The notes under the pieces: generated by a model
Seen by the model: the letters and a program-made list of their open reading frames with translations, nothing else
The model's database searches: none
What the model was told of the DNA's origin: nothing
Position numbers and translations under genes: made by a program
Shown here: positions 1-7,300 of the stretch, piece by piece
Numbering within the stretch: position 1 is the stretch's first letter
Layout of the letters: each line of letters opens with the position of its first letter
Assembly: GCA_026393735.1 (NCBI GenBank)
Contig: JAPKZP010000322.1
Coordinates: 1 to 9,284, forward strand
Source of the DNA: Acidobacteriota bacterium
Lineage (GTDB): Bacteria; Acidobacteriota; Vicinamibacteria; Vicinamibacterales; JAKQTR01
Direction: 5' to 3'
Length of the DNA stretch: 9,284 nt

Positions 1-812
1 CCGAGGTCGTCGTCGAACTGGAAGGCGAGGTGGGAGAGCGGGGCACGGTCGGGATCGGCATGCCCGGCACGATGTCGCCGGCCAGCGGCCTGGTGAAGAA
101 CGCCAATTCGGTGTGGTTGATCGGGCGGCCCCTCCAGCAGGACCTCGAGCAGGCGATGGGCCGGCCGATCCGCCTCGCCAACGACGCCAACTGCTTCGCC
201 CTGTCCGAGGCCAGCGACGGGGCGGCGGCGGGGGCCGGGGTAGTCTTCGGGGTCATCATCGGCACCGGTACGGGCGGCGGCGTGGTTGTGCACGGTCGGG
301 TGCTGACGGGCGCCAACGCCGTGGCCGGCGAGTGGGGACACAACCCGCTGCCGTGGCCGACATCGGACGAACTGCCCGGCGACGAATGCTACTGCGGGCG
401 CCGCGGCTGCATCGAGACGTTCCTCTCGGGGCCCGGGCTTGCGCGTGATCATCGACGCGTGACAGGCGAGACGGTCACGAGCGAGGCGGTCGTCGCGCGT
501 GCCGCCGACGGCGATGCCGACGCCGAGGCGACGCTCGTCCGCTACGAGTTCCGGATGGCGCGCGCCCTGGCGAGCATCATCAACGTCCTTGATCCAGACG
601 TCATCGTGCTCGGCGGCGGACTGTCGACGCTCGGACGCCTCTACACGAACGTCCCGCGCCTCTGGGGTGGGTGGGTCTTCTCGGATCGCGTGGACACCCG
701 CCTCGTGCCGCCCACGCACGGCGATACGAGCGGCGTCCGTGGCGCCGCCTGGCTGTGGCAGCCGGGCGAGAACGGCCAGCGGATCGCTGAGAGTTCACTT
801 TTCGGCAGATGA
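1..812 (+). CDS. mak: ROK-family sugar kinase, Mak-like fructokinase (5' partial)
   Basis: Probable ATP-dependent fructokinase/hexokinase of the ROK family, phosphorylating a free hexose in the cytoplasm. The frame (codons from base 3) is open from the left edge to the TGA at 810-812, about 269 codons. E. coli Mak has about 302 residues, so only ~30-35 N-terminal residues, including the DxGxT phosphate-1 motif, are off-window. Seen directly: a catalytic-Asp motif NDANC (Asp codon 183-185), a glycine-rich ATP loop GTGTGGG (261-281), the ROK motif EWGHNPLPW (His codon 339-341) and the zinc site CYCGRRGC (Cys codons 387-389, 393-395, 408-410) followed by IETF. The C-terminal motifs DPDVIVLGGG and SGVRGAAWLW are also Mak-like, so the match runs over nearly the whole piece. 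All expected catalytic and metal residues in view are intact. The GTG at 30 is internal to the domain and not the true start. ROK specificity drifts easily; glucose, mannose or N-acetylglucosamine kinase are alternatives. Confidence 0.85.
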   Translation, partial: EVVVELEGEVGERGTVGIGMPGTMSPASGLVKNANSVWLIGRPLQQDLEQAMGRPIRLANDANCFALSEASDGAAAGAGVVFGVIIGTGTGGGVVVHGRVLTGANAVAGEWGHNPLPWPTSDELPGDECYCGRRGCIETFLSGPGLARDHRRVTGETVTSEAVVARAADGDADAEATLVRYEFRMARALASIINVLDPDVIVLGGGLSTLGRLYTNVPRLWGGWVFSDRVDTRLVPPTHGDTSGVRGAAWLWQPGENGQRIAESSLFGR

Positions 813-819
813 TGCGAAC

Positions 820-828
820 TGGTATGCT
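820..828 (+). promoter_or_regulatory. Candidate extended -10 promoter for korAB
   Basis: The sequence TGGTATGCT matches the extended -10 pattern TGn followed by a TAtgcT hexamer (823-828). No convincing -35 lies 16-18 bases upstream; TTTTCG at 799-804 (18-base spacer) is poor. If used, transcription would begin near 835, leaving a leader of about 120 nt before the korA ATG. This is pattern recognition only; read-through from the kinase gene is an alternative. Confidence 0.35.
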
Positions 829-844
829 TGAGCAACTTGTCCGA

Positions 845-930
845 GGCTGGTGGTGTGGACACCGGCCCCGCGAGACCGTGCCGGCCGGCGCACGCCGCCC
901 CCGTGTGCATCGGCTGGAGCAGCCACCAGG
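845..930 (+). ncRNA. Possible structured 5' leader upstream of korA
   Basis: Several complementary segments nest together. CTGGTGG at 847-853 pairs perfectly with CCACCAG at 923-929 and would close the element. Inside it, CCGGC 862-866 can pair with GCCGG 880-884, and GCGCACG 888-894 pairs with CGTGTGC 902-908 (seven pairs, one G-U, 7-nt loop). The result is a closing stem with two internal hairpins, followed by a less structured pyrimidine-rich stretch and the korA ribosome binding site. I do not recognise a known riboswitch consensus. In DNA this G+C-rich such pairings also arise by chance, so this remains a candidate that needs covariation support. Confidence 0.25.
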
Positions 931-954
931 TACTACCTTTCTTCCAGGAATCCT
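928..954. repeat. Two short inverted repeats just upstream of the korA start
   Basis: AGGTACTACCT (928-938) is a perfect 5+1+5 inverted repeat. AGGAATCCT (946-954) is a perfect 4+1+4 inverted repeat ending directly at the korA ATG and containing its Shine-Dalgarno core AGGA. Their centres (933 and 950) are 17 bases apart. They could be operator half-elements or a local RNA fold over the ribosome binding site, or simply chance. Confidence 0.2.
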
Positions 955-2739
955 ATGAACACGGATCTTGTCATTGGTATGGCCGGATCGGGCGGTGACG
1001 GCATCGTCTCGGCCGGCGAGTCGCTGCTGACGGCCGCGGCGCTCGAAGGCTATCACGGCGTGATGGCCAAGAGCTTCGGCCCGCAGATTCGCGGTGGCGA
1101 GTCGAGCTTCAGGCTGCGCATCTGCACGCAAAAAGTGCTCAACACGGGCGGCACGCTCGACATCGCGGTGGCGCTCAACTGGGACGACTTCCTCAAGTTC
1201 GGCGGCGAGCTGCCCGTCTCGGGCAACACGACGGTCATTTACGACGCGAACACGAACGTCGCGCCCGACAAGATCCCGCTGGTTGGCGTGACCCCGGCCG
1301 AGGTGCTCATGGTGCCCATCGAGCAGATCGCCCGCGAGACGGGCGGCAGCGATCGGGCGAAGAACACGGTCGTCCTCGGCTTGATGGCCGGCTGGCTGGG
1401 CATCGGCAAGGAGAAGATGCTGGCTGGCATCCGGAAGCGCCTCGCCAAGAAGGGCGCCGAGACGGTGGACAAGGCTGAGAAGGCGTTTCACGCCGGCCTG
1501 GCCTACGCGCTGGAGCACCCGCTGAAGCGGACGCGCACGATGGCCGAGCCCGAGAAGCCGACCGCCAAGTTCGTGGTCGATGGCAACGATCTGTGCGCGG
1601 CGGCCGCGATCGTGGCGGGATGCGACTTCTTCAGCGGGTATCCGATCACGCCGTCGTCCGAAATCATGCACTTCCTCGGACGCGAGATCTGGAAGTACGG
1701 CGGGACGATGCTGCAGGCCGAAGACGAGATCGCGGGGATCGGGGCGGTGGTCGGCGCGTCGTTCGCCGGGAAGAAGGCCATGACGGCCACGTCGGGACCC
1801 GGCATGTCGCTGAAGACCGAGATGCTGGGCCTGGCCACGATCGCGGAACTGCCGCTGGTCTGCGTCAACGTGATGCGCGGCGGCCCTTCGACCGGGATCC
1901 CGACCAAGGGCGAGCAGTCCGACTTGCTCCAGGCCGCGTTCTCCGCGCACGGCGACGTGATCCGGCCGGTGCTGGCGGCGATCAGCGCCGAGGACATGTT
2001 CCCGATCACCATCGAAGCGTTCAACATGGCCGAGCACTACCAGACGCCCGTCATCGTGCTCTCCGACCAGGAAGTGGGCCAGCGCAAGGAGACGGCCGAG
2101 CCGATCGATGTGAGCACGGTCAAACTCGTCGAGCGGCAGCGCCCGTCCGAGAAGGAACTCGAGCGCTACGCCCGCTTCCGTCTGACCGAGTCGGGGATCA
2201 GCCCCATCAGCCACCCCGGGATGAAGGGCGGCAATTACCTCGCCTCGGGCATCGAGCACAACGAGGCGGGCGCGCCGACGGCGAACGGCGAGATCCACGC
2301 CAAGATGAACGAGAAGCGATTGCGCAAGTTCAACCCGCTGAAGCGCCGCCGCGACCTGTTCATCGTCGAGGGCAGCCCTGACGCGCCGCTGGCGCTCATC
2401 AGCTGGGGCAGCGTCGCCGGCATGGCCATCGAGGCGCACCGGATCCTGGTGAGCGAGGGCCTGAAAGTGAAGCTGCTGGTGCCGCGCCTGCTGTTCCCCG
2501 TGTCAGAGGAGGTCTACCAGGACTTCTTCCTGTCGATCAAGCGCGGTCTGGTCGTGGAACAGAACCACCTGAGCCAGCTCTACCGGCTGTTGCGGATGTA
2601 CGTGGACGTGCCCCGCGGGATCGAGACGCTCGCGAAGAGCGGATCGAACCCGTTCACGCCCATGGAGATCGTGGACCGGATGCGGCAGATCTCCCTGGCG
2701 CTGCAGCGCGAGACGCAGCACGTTCCGTCCGAGGTCTAG
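955..2739 (+). CDS. korA: 2-oxoacid:ferredoxin oxidoreductase, fused gamma-alpha subunit (KorA)
   Basis: Large subunit of a two-subunit 2-oxoacid:ferredoxin oxidoreductase, probably 2-oxoglutarate:ferredoxin oxidoreductase. It converts 2-oxoacid + CoA + oxidised ferredoxin to acyl-CoA + CO2 + reduced ferredoxin in the cytoplasm. The 594-residue protein has an N-terminal gamma domain (about 1-190) with the GSGGDG loop at 11-16 and FGPQIRGGE from residue 41. A linker leads to the alpha (pyrimidine-binding) domain with YPITPSS at 229-235 and GGPSTGIPT at 309-317, then a C-terminal transketolase-like domain around 480-560. This gamma-alpha fusion order is that of KorA proteins. The ATG at 955 is chosen because AGGA (946-949) lies 5 nt upstream and the protein then starts right before the first beta-strand of the gamma domain; an in-frame GTG at 850 would add an implausible Arg/Pro-rich tail. 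korB follows after 28 nt. Substrate (2-oxoglutarate versus pyruvate or branched 2-oxoacids) cannot be fixed from sequence alone. Confidence 0.92.
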   Translation: MNTDLVIGMAGSGGDGIVSAGESLLTAAALEGYHGVMAKSFGPQIRGGESSFRLRICTQKVLNTGGTLDIAVALNWDDFLKFGGELPVSGNTTVIYDANTNVAPDKIPLVGVTPAEVLMVPIEQIARETGGSDRAKNTVVLGLMAGWLGIGKEKMLAGIRKRLAKKGAETVDKAEKAFHAGLAYALEHPLKRTRTMAEPEKPTAKFVVDGNDLCAAAAIVAGCDFFSGYPITPSSEIMHFLGREIWKYGGTMLQAEDEIAGIGAVVGASFAGKKAMTATSGPGMSLKTEMLGLATIAELPLVCVNVMRGGPSTGIPTKGEQSDLLQAAFSAHGDVIRPVLAAISAEDMFPITIEAFNMAEHYQTPVIVLSDQEVGQRKETAEPIDVSTVKLVERQRPSEKELERYARFRLTESGISPISHPGMKGGNYLASGIEHNEAGAPTANGEIHAKMNEKRLRKFNPLKRRRDLFIVEGSPDAPLALISWGSVAGMAIEAHRILVSEGLKVKLLVPRLLFPVSEEVYQDFFLSIKRGLVVEQNHLSQLYRLLRMYVDVPRGIETLAKSGSNPFTPMEIVDRMRQISLALQRETQHVPSEV

Positions 2740-2752
2740 GCGGTTGGGGTCG

Positions 2753-2758
2753 AGAGGA
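2753..2758 (+). promoter_or_regulatory. Ribosome binding site of korB
   Basis: AGAGGA lies 9 nt before the ATG at 2768. It excludes an out-of-frame ATG at 2758, which overlaps the site, and fixes the korB start. Confidence 0.6.
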
Positions 2759-2767
2759 TGACGGCAC

Positions 2768-3661
2768 ATGAGCACTCTGGCAGTACGGCCGATTGAGGAA
2801 TACACCGCGAAGGACTACAAGAGCGAGCTCAAGCCCATCTGGTGCCCGGGCTGCGGCGACTTCGGCGTGGTGCAGGCGATCTACCGCGCACTGGCCAACA
2901 TCGGACGGCCGCCGCACGAGATCGCGTTCATCTCCGGGATCGGCTGCTCGAGCCGGATCCCGGGGTACACGACGGCCTACGGCTTCAACACCGTGCACGG
3001 CCGCGCGCTGCCGATCGCGCAGGGCATCAAGCTGGCGAATCCGGACCTGCTGGTGCTGGGGGCCGGCGGCGACGGTGACGGGTTTTCGATTGGCGGCGGT
3101 CACGTGGCGCATGTCATCCGCCGCAATATCGACATGACGTACATCGTGATGGACAACCAGATCTACGGTCTGACCAAGGGGCAGCTCTCCCCGACGTCCC
3201 GCCCGGGCCTGCAGACGGTCTCGTCCGCGCATGGGTCCATGGAGAGCCCGGTGAACCCGCTGCTCTACGTGCTCGGGTACGGTGCCCAGTTCGTCGCGCA
3301 GGGCACGCCGGCCGACATGAATGGACTGGCCAAGATCATCGAAGAGGGCATCCGGTTCCCGGGCTTCGCGTTCATCAACGTGCAGTCGCCCTGCGTCACC
3401 TACGGGCAGGAAGACCAGCAGTTGAAGGCGCAGAAGGCCATGATGCAGACGCTCGAGTCGATGAAGCACGACCCGGGCAATCGGCTGGCGGCCATGGACC
3501 TGGCGCAGCAGTACGGCGAGAAGCTGTACACGGGCGTCTTCTACCGGAATCCGACGCCCGGCCCGACGTTCGACGGTCTGGCGAGAAAGCGGCAGCAGGC
3601 GATGAAAGATCAGGTGAAGAGCCGCGCGGACGTCCTGAACGTCTTCAAGCTCGTGAAGTAG
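2768..3661 (+). CDS. korB: 2-oxoacid:ferredoxin oxidoreductase beta subunit (KorB)
   Basis: Thiamine-diphosphate and iron-sulfur subunit that partners KorA; it carries the active-site cofactor and passes electrons to ferredoxin. The protein has 297 residues, a normal KorB length. Visible motifs are WCPGCGD (25-31), GIGCSSR (57-63), the ThDP/Mg motif GDGDGFSIGGGH (101-112) continuing to DNQIYGLTKGQ (129-139), and SPCVTYG near 207-213. Cysteines 26, 29, 60 and 209 match the usual four ligands of the single [4Fe-4S] cluster in this family, so the subunit looks functional. The stop is at 3659-3661, and the gene is convergent with a minus-strand gene whose stop begins 18 bases further on. No ferredoxin gene is present in the window, so the electron acceptor must be encoded elsewhere. 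The spacing to korA indicates one transcript. Confidence 0.93.
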   Translation: MSTLAVRPIEEYTAKDYKSELKPIWCPGCGDFGVVQAIYRALANIGRPPHEIAFISGIGCSSRIPGYTTAYGFNTVHGRALPIAQGIKLANPDLLVLGAGGDGDGFSIGGGHVAHVIRRNIDMTYIVMDNQIYGLTKGQLSPTSRPGLQTVSSAHGSMESPVNPLLYVLGYGAQFVAQGTPADMNGLAKIIEEGIRFPGFAFINVQSPCVTYGQEDQQLKAQKAMMQTLESMKHDPGNRLAAMDLAQQYGEKLYTGVFYRNPTPGPTFDGLARKRQQAMKDQVKSRADVLNVFKLVK

Positions 3662-3678
3662 GCGTCGCGCTCGAAGTT

Positions 3679-4092
3679 CTACGGTTCATCGACCATGACC
3701 CGTCGGAGGACGACCGAGTAATGCCGGATCCTCCGAGGGGCGTGGGCACCGACTGACGCCAGCACGACCACCATCAACAGCATGGGCACGCGGTACGCCC
3801 ACGCGAACGGAATCGCGCAGAGGAGCGCCAGCTTCGCATAGACGAAGATCGCGGCCACCTGGTGCACCCAGTGCGCGGTCGGGAACACCTCGACGAACAC
3901 CATCCCCAGGCCGCTGACAATCGCGATCCAGAGAAAAGGGTAGAGCCGCTCAGGGGAAACGCCGAACACGTGGGCCCCGAGCAGGATGCCGGTCGCGCCG
4001 AGGTGAATCGTCCGCGCGGCGATATTCCACCAGCGTGAGTAGGGGAGGTGCCGGCGTGGAACGGGAAAGAGCAGCGCGGTCAGCCTCGCCAT
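3679..4092 (-). CDS. Small four-helix membrane protein of unknown function
   Basis: A 137-residue protein on the minus strand that I do not recognise as a named family. After a basic N-terminus (about 1-22, rich in Arg/Pro) come four likely membrane helices near residues 27-45, 51-71, 78-97 and 103-118, then a strongly basic C-terminal tail with RRIRHYSVVLRRV. The placement of charge suggests both termini are cytoplasmic, consistent with an even number of helices. His residues at the start of helix 1 and in helix 1 (RTIHLG, GAHVFG) and near helix 3 (AHWVHQ) could matter for metal or haem binding, but that is speculation. The start at 4092 is chosen because AGAGGA (4102-4097 on the minus strand) precedes it and upstream residues in the same frame are low-complexity shadow sequence. 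It is convergent with korB (17 bases apart) and divergent from the GNAT remnant, so it is probably monocistronic. Confidence 0.72.
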   Translation of the reverse strand: MARLTALLFPVPRRHLPYSRWWNIAARTIHLGATGILLGAHVFGVSPERLYPFLWIAIVSGLGMVFVEVFPTAHWVHQVAAIFVYAKLALLCAIPFAWAYRVPMLLMVVVLASVGAHAPRRIRHYSVVLRRVMVDEP

Positions 4093-4164
4093 GGCATCCT
4101 CTATACTTCCAATCGCGTCCCGTGTCGCCGGGGGCGGCAGGGGGCGATTATAGCCGGAGGGGGC
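4093..4164. other. Divergent intergenic region
   Basis: This 72-bp gap separates the start codons of the minus-strand membrane protein and the plus-strand GNAT remnant. It holds the minus-strand promoter candidate listed separately. On the plus strand it has TTATAG (4148-4153), a weak -10-like hexamer without a clear -35, and GGAGG (4156-4160), a good ribosome binding site 4 nt before the ATG at 4165. Both -10-like hexamers sit close to their start codons. Confidence 0.4.
4100..4128 (-). promoter_or_regulatory. Candidate promoter of the membrane protein, possibly leaderless
   Basis: Read on the minus strand, GCGACA (4128-4123, 4/6 to TTGACA) is followed after exactly 17 bases by TATAGA (4105-4100, TATA core). 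Initiation 7-8 bases further on would fall at or next to the ATG at 4092, giving a leaderless mRNA. The -10 hexamer overlaps the apparent Shine-Dalgarno AGAGGA, so both cannot operate on the same transcript. Confidence 0.35.
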
Positions 4165-4296
4165 ATGCACGAACTGGAGATCCGCGGCGCGCCCGACGAG
4201 GACCGGAGGTGGGCGGCGGCGTTGATGGCCCGCTCGGATCCCTGGGTGACGCTCCGTCGCGGGAACGACGCCTGCCTGCCCGGGTCGATAGGCTAG
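4165..4296 (+). pseudogene. Truncated N-terminus of a GNAT-family acetyltransferase
   Basis: A 43-codon frame starting at ATG 4165 behind GGAGG (4156-4160). The peptide begins MHELEIRGAPDED, then has a hydrophobic helix with ALMARSDPWVTLRRG and NDACL. This resembles the first strand, helix and S(E/D)PW-x-TL segment that open many GNAT acetyltransferases, but those proteins continue for another ~100-130 residues with the acetyl-CoA-binding R/Q-x-x-G-x-G/A motif. Here the frame ends after ACLPGSIG at TAG 4294-4296, and no other frame resumes a GNAT fold before the carboxylase frame starts at 4313. The likeness rests on short motifs, so a genuine 43-residue small protein cannot be excluded. The stump adjoins the damaged start of the carboxylase, suggesting one deletion or misjoin affected both. 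Confidence 0.45.
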
Positions 4297-4299
4297 AAT
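4294..4299 (+). promoter_or_regulatory. -10-like element ahead of the carboxylase
   Basis: TAGAAT (5/6 to TATAAT) stands in GGCTAGAATAGCG immediately before the C-run. No good -35 is found at 16-18 bases; CTGCCT (4272-4277) is weak. Transcription would start near 4306, so the lost start codon of the carboxylase would have lain at or just beyond the C-run. The TAG inside it also terminates the GNAT stub. Confidence 0.3.
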
Positions 4300-4304
4300 A
4301 GCGT

Positions 4305-4312
4305 CCCCCCCC
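4305..4312. repeat. Homopolymer of eight C's at the carboxylase junction
   Basis: Eight consecutive C's lie directly before the first codon that aligns with biotin carboxylase. Such runs are prone to replication slippage and to sequencing or assembly error. A simple indel here does not rescue the gene, because none of the three upstream frames encodes the missing biotin carboxylase N-terminus. Confidence 0.8.
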
Positions 4313-7300
4313 ACGCTGTTCACCGAGCCCGATCGTCACGCGCGCTTTGTCCGCGAGGCGGACGAAGCGATTGAACTCGGCCCGTCCACGTTCGTGGACG
4401 ACCGTGACGGCCTGCGTCGGCCCGGGTACCTGGACTACGCGGCGCTGGAGCGTGCCCTGCTGGCGGTTCATGCCGACGCCGCCTGGGCAGGCTGGGGGTT
4501 TGTCGCCGAGCGCCCGGAGTTCGTCGAGCTCTGCGAGCGGCTGGGCGTGGCGTTCATCGGCCCCGACAGCGGCGCCATGCGCCGCCTGAGCGACAAGATC
4601 TGCGCGAAACGGCTGGCCGAACAGGCCGGAGTGCCGGTCATCGCCTGGGGCGGCGGGCCTGTCGACACGCTCGACGCCGCCCTGGCCCACGCGGAACGCG
4701 TCGGCTACCCGGTCGCGCTGAAGGCGAGCGGCGGCGCTGGCGGCCGAGGGATCCGCCGGGTGGCGACGGCCGTGGAACTCGAGGCTGCCTATCCGGTGGT
4801 GCGGCGCGATGCGGCGCGCATCTTCAACGACCCGACGGTATTCGTTGAGCGCTGGCTGCCCGGGATGCGCCATATCGAGGTGCAGATCCAGGCCGACGCG
4901 CACGGGACCGTGTGGGCCATCGGGACACGGGACTGCTCGCTGCAGCGCCGTCTGCAGAAGGTGGTGTCGGAGGCGCCGGCCTGCGGGCTGGGAGCCGACC
5001 TCGAAACGGCGCTCCTCGAGGCTGCGGTCCGGCTGGTGGCGGCGGCGCAGTACCACAACCAGGTCAGCGTGGAATTCCTGGTCGATCCGTCCAGGCGCTT
5101 CTACTTCCTGGAAGCCAACACGCGGCTGCAGGTCGAGCACGTCGTGACCGAACTCACGAGCGGAGTCGATCTCGTCAAGCTCGAACTCGATGTCGCCCGC
5201 GGCGGTCGCCTTGGCGCCATGCCGCCGGTGAGCACCGGCCATGCGATCGAGGTCCGCCTCAACGCCGAGGATCCGTACAACCACTTCGCGGCCTCGCCCG
5301 GCGTGCTGACGCTGTTTCGCATGCCGACGGGGCCCGGGCTGCGCGTCGATACGGGCATGGCGGAAGGTCACAGCATGCCGCCCGAGTTCGGATCGATGTT
5401 CGCGAAGCTGGCGGCCCGCGGCAACAGCCGTGAGGAAGCCCTCGGGCGGTTGAAGCGTGCGCTGGCCGAGAGCGCCGTCGTCGTGTCGGGCGGTCCGACG
5501 AACCGGTCGTTCCTGCTCCAGGTGCTCGAGCGGGCCGAGGTGCAGCGCGGCGGCCTCGACGCCGGATGGCTCGACGGGCTGATGGTCGGCGCGGAGTCGA
5601 TGCCCGAGCGCCACGCGAAGATCGCGCTGCTCCAGGCGGCTGTCGAGGTCTATGACGCGGAGTTCGCCGAGGAAGTCACGGATTTTTTTGCGACGTCGGC
5701 CCGTCTGCGGCCGGCGGCCCGCGCGGAGGTCGGGCGGGCTGTCGAACTGAGCTATCGGGGCCACCGCTACCAGCTCCGGGTCCACCGGACTGGCGAGGGC
5801 CACTACCGGGTCGTCGTCGGGGCGAACCGCCTGGATGTGGAAGTGGAGCGCGACGGGCCGTGCGAGCGATGGCTCACCACCGACGGCCGACGGTACCGGG
5901 TGCTGGCTGCAGTCCAGGGCTACACGCTGCTCATCGAAGTGGAGGGCGTGCCCCACGCCGTCTCGCGCGCCGACGAGGGCGTGATTCGGGCGGCGTCGCC
6001 CGCGGTCGTGGTGTCCATCAACGTGCAGCCTGGCGACACGGTCGCCGCCGGAGAGCGGCTCGTCGTCCTCGAGGCCATGAAGATGGAGATGGCCGTCGTC
6101 GCGCCGTTCACAGGAGTTGTGCGCCAGGTCTTCGTCCTGCCGAACGCCCAGGTCAGTCCGGGCATGCCACTCGCGCATCTGGACCCGGTCGAGGAGTCAG
6201 GGCGCCGCAAGGCGGCCGGTCCGAAGGTCGTGTTCGATCGGGCCCGGACGGTGCCGCCCCGTCCGGCCGGCCGCCCGGCGTCACGGGCACGTGCCCTGCT
6301 GCGCGGTGTGCGCGCGGGCCTGGAGGAACTGAAGCGCACCGAGGCGCAGCCGGCGGCCCATGTCCTGCCCGCGTTGCGCTCGGTGCTCCTGGGGTTCGAC
6401 TTCGACGCCGCCGACATCGGGCGTCTGATTCAGGAGTACGACCGTCTGGTGGCGACCGCCGCCGCAGACGATCCGGACCTTCTGCGCGCCGAGGACGACC
6501 TGTTGCGCATTTTCGTCGACGTGCGCGCGGTATTCGGCCGACAGCCCTCCGAGGATGACTACCTGAACACGTATCTCCGGAACGTGGATGCGCAGGCGAC
6601 CGATCTTCCGGCGGGATTCGTCGAGCAGCTCCGCGCGGCGCTGGCGCACTTCGGGGTCGCCACGCTCGAGCCCGGCGAGCCGCTGCGAGAGTGCCTGCTG
6701 GGGATCTTCAAGGCCAACCAGCGCGGCGAATTCCAGGCGCCGATCGTCCGGGCCGTGCTGGAGCGCCGCCTCTCAGCAGCCGAGCGCCTGGCGCCCGGCA
6801 CGCCGTCGTTTCTGGCGGTCATCGAACGCCTGATCGCCGTGCTGCAGCTGCGGCTCCCGGCGTTGGCCGATCTGGCGAGAGACGTCCAGTACCGGTATGT
6901 CGAGCAGCCGACGTTCGAGCGGGTTCGCGGTGCTGTACAGACCGACATGCTCGGGCGCCTCGTCCAGCTGGCCCTGGCGCCTGGCGGTGCCGACGCGGAC
7001 AGTGTCCTGCGGGAACTGGTGGATTGCCCGCAGCCGCTGCGCTCCGTGTTTGCGTCGCAGCTCGAGGGCCTCGCCCTCCCGGTGCGCCACGTTGCCCTCG
7101 AGGTGCTCCTCCGGCGCGACTATCGCTTCCGGGCGCTCGAGCGCGTGCGGCGCGTGGACGGATCGGACCCGCCCCTCGTGCTGGCGTCGTATCCCCACGA
7201 AGGGCAGACCATCGACCTGGTCGGCACGTGCGGGGCGCTGGCCGACTCGGGCCGATGTTTCGCCGCAGTCCGCGGGGCCGTCGCTGATCTGCCGGCCGAC

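Noticed and set aside
845..930. TPP or SAH riboswitch ahead of korA (CCGAGG at 841-846 hinted at SAH).
   Set aside because: The remaining conserved cores of both riboswitches are absent; only generic pairings remain.
601..2439. A 612-codon open frame on the minus strand opposite mak and korA.
   Set aside because: Its composition (Arg/His/Asp/Ala-rich, no recognisable motif) is the mirror of G/C-ending codons in korA, whose plus-strand protein has clear family motifs.
3662..3678. Terminator between korB and the convergent membrane protein gene.
   Set aside because: Only 17 bases lie between the stops, and I found no stem-loop with a T-run there.
4035..4301. An 88-codon plus-strand frame overlapping the divergent region and the GNAT stub.
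   Set aside because: Its peptide is Arg/Gly-rich with no start signal, and the alternative frame from 4165 has a better ribosome binding site and a GNAT-like peptide.
4305..4312. A simple one- or two-base error in the C8 run as the full explanation for the missing carboxylase start.
   Set aside because: None of the three upstream frames contains the biotin carboxylase N-terminus, so restoring frame would not restore the gene; a larger missing segment is required.
5681..5691. Run of seven T's as a possible programmed frameshift or slippage site.
   Set aside because: It reads in frame as Asp-Phe-Phe-Ala, and the same frame continues through biotin carrier and carboxyltransferase, so no shift is needed.
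4148..6178. A 676-codon minus-strand open frame opposite the carboxylase start.
   Set aside because: It is low-complexity Arg/His/Gly-rich sequence without motifs, antisense to well-conserved biotin carboxylase; a G+C shadow.
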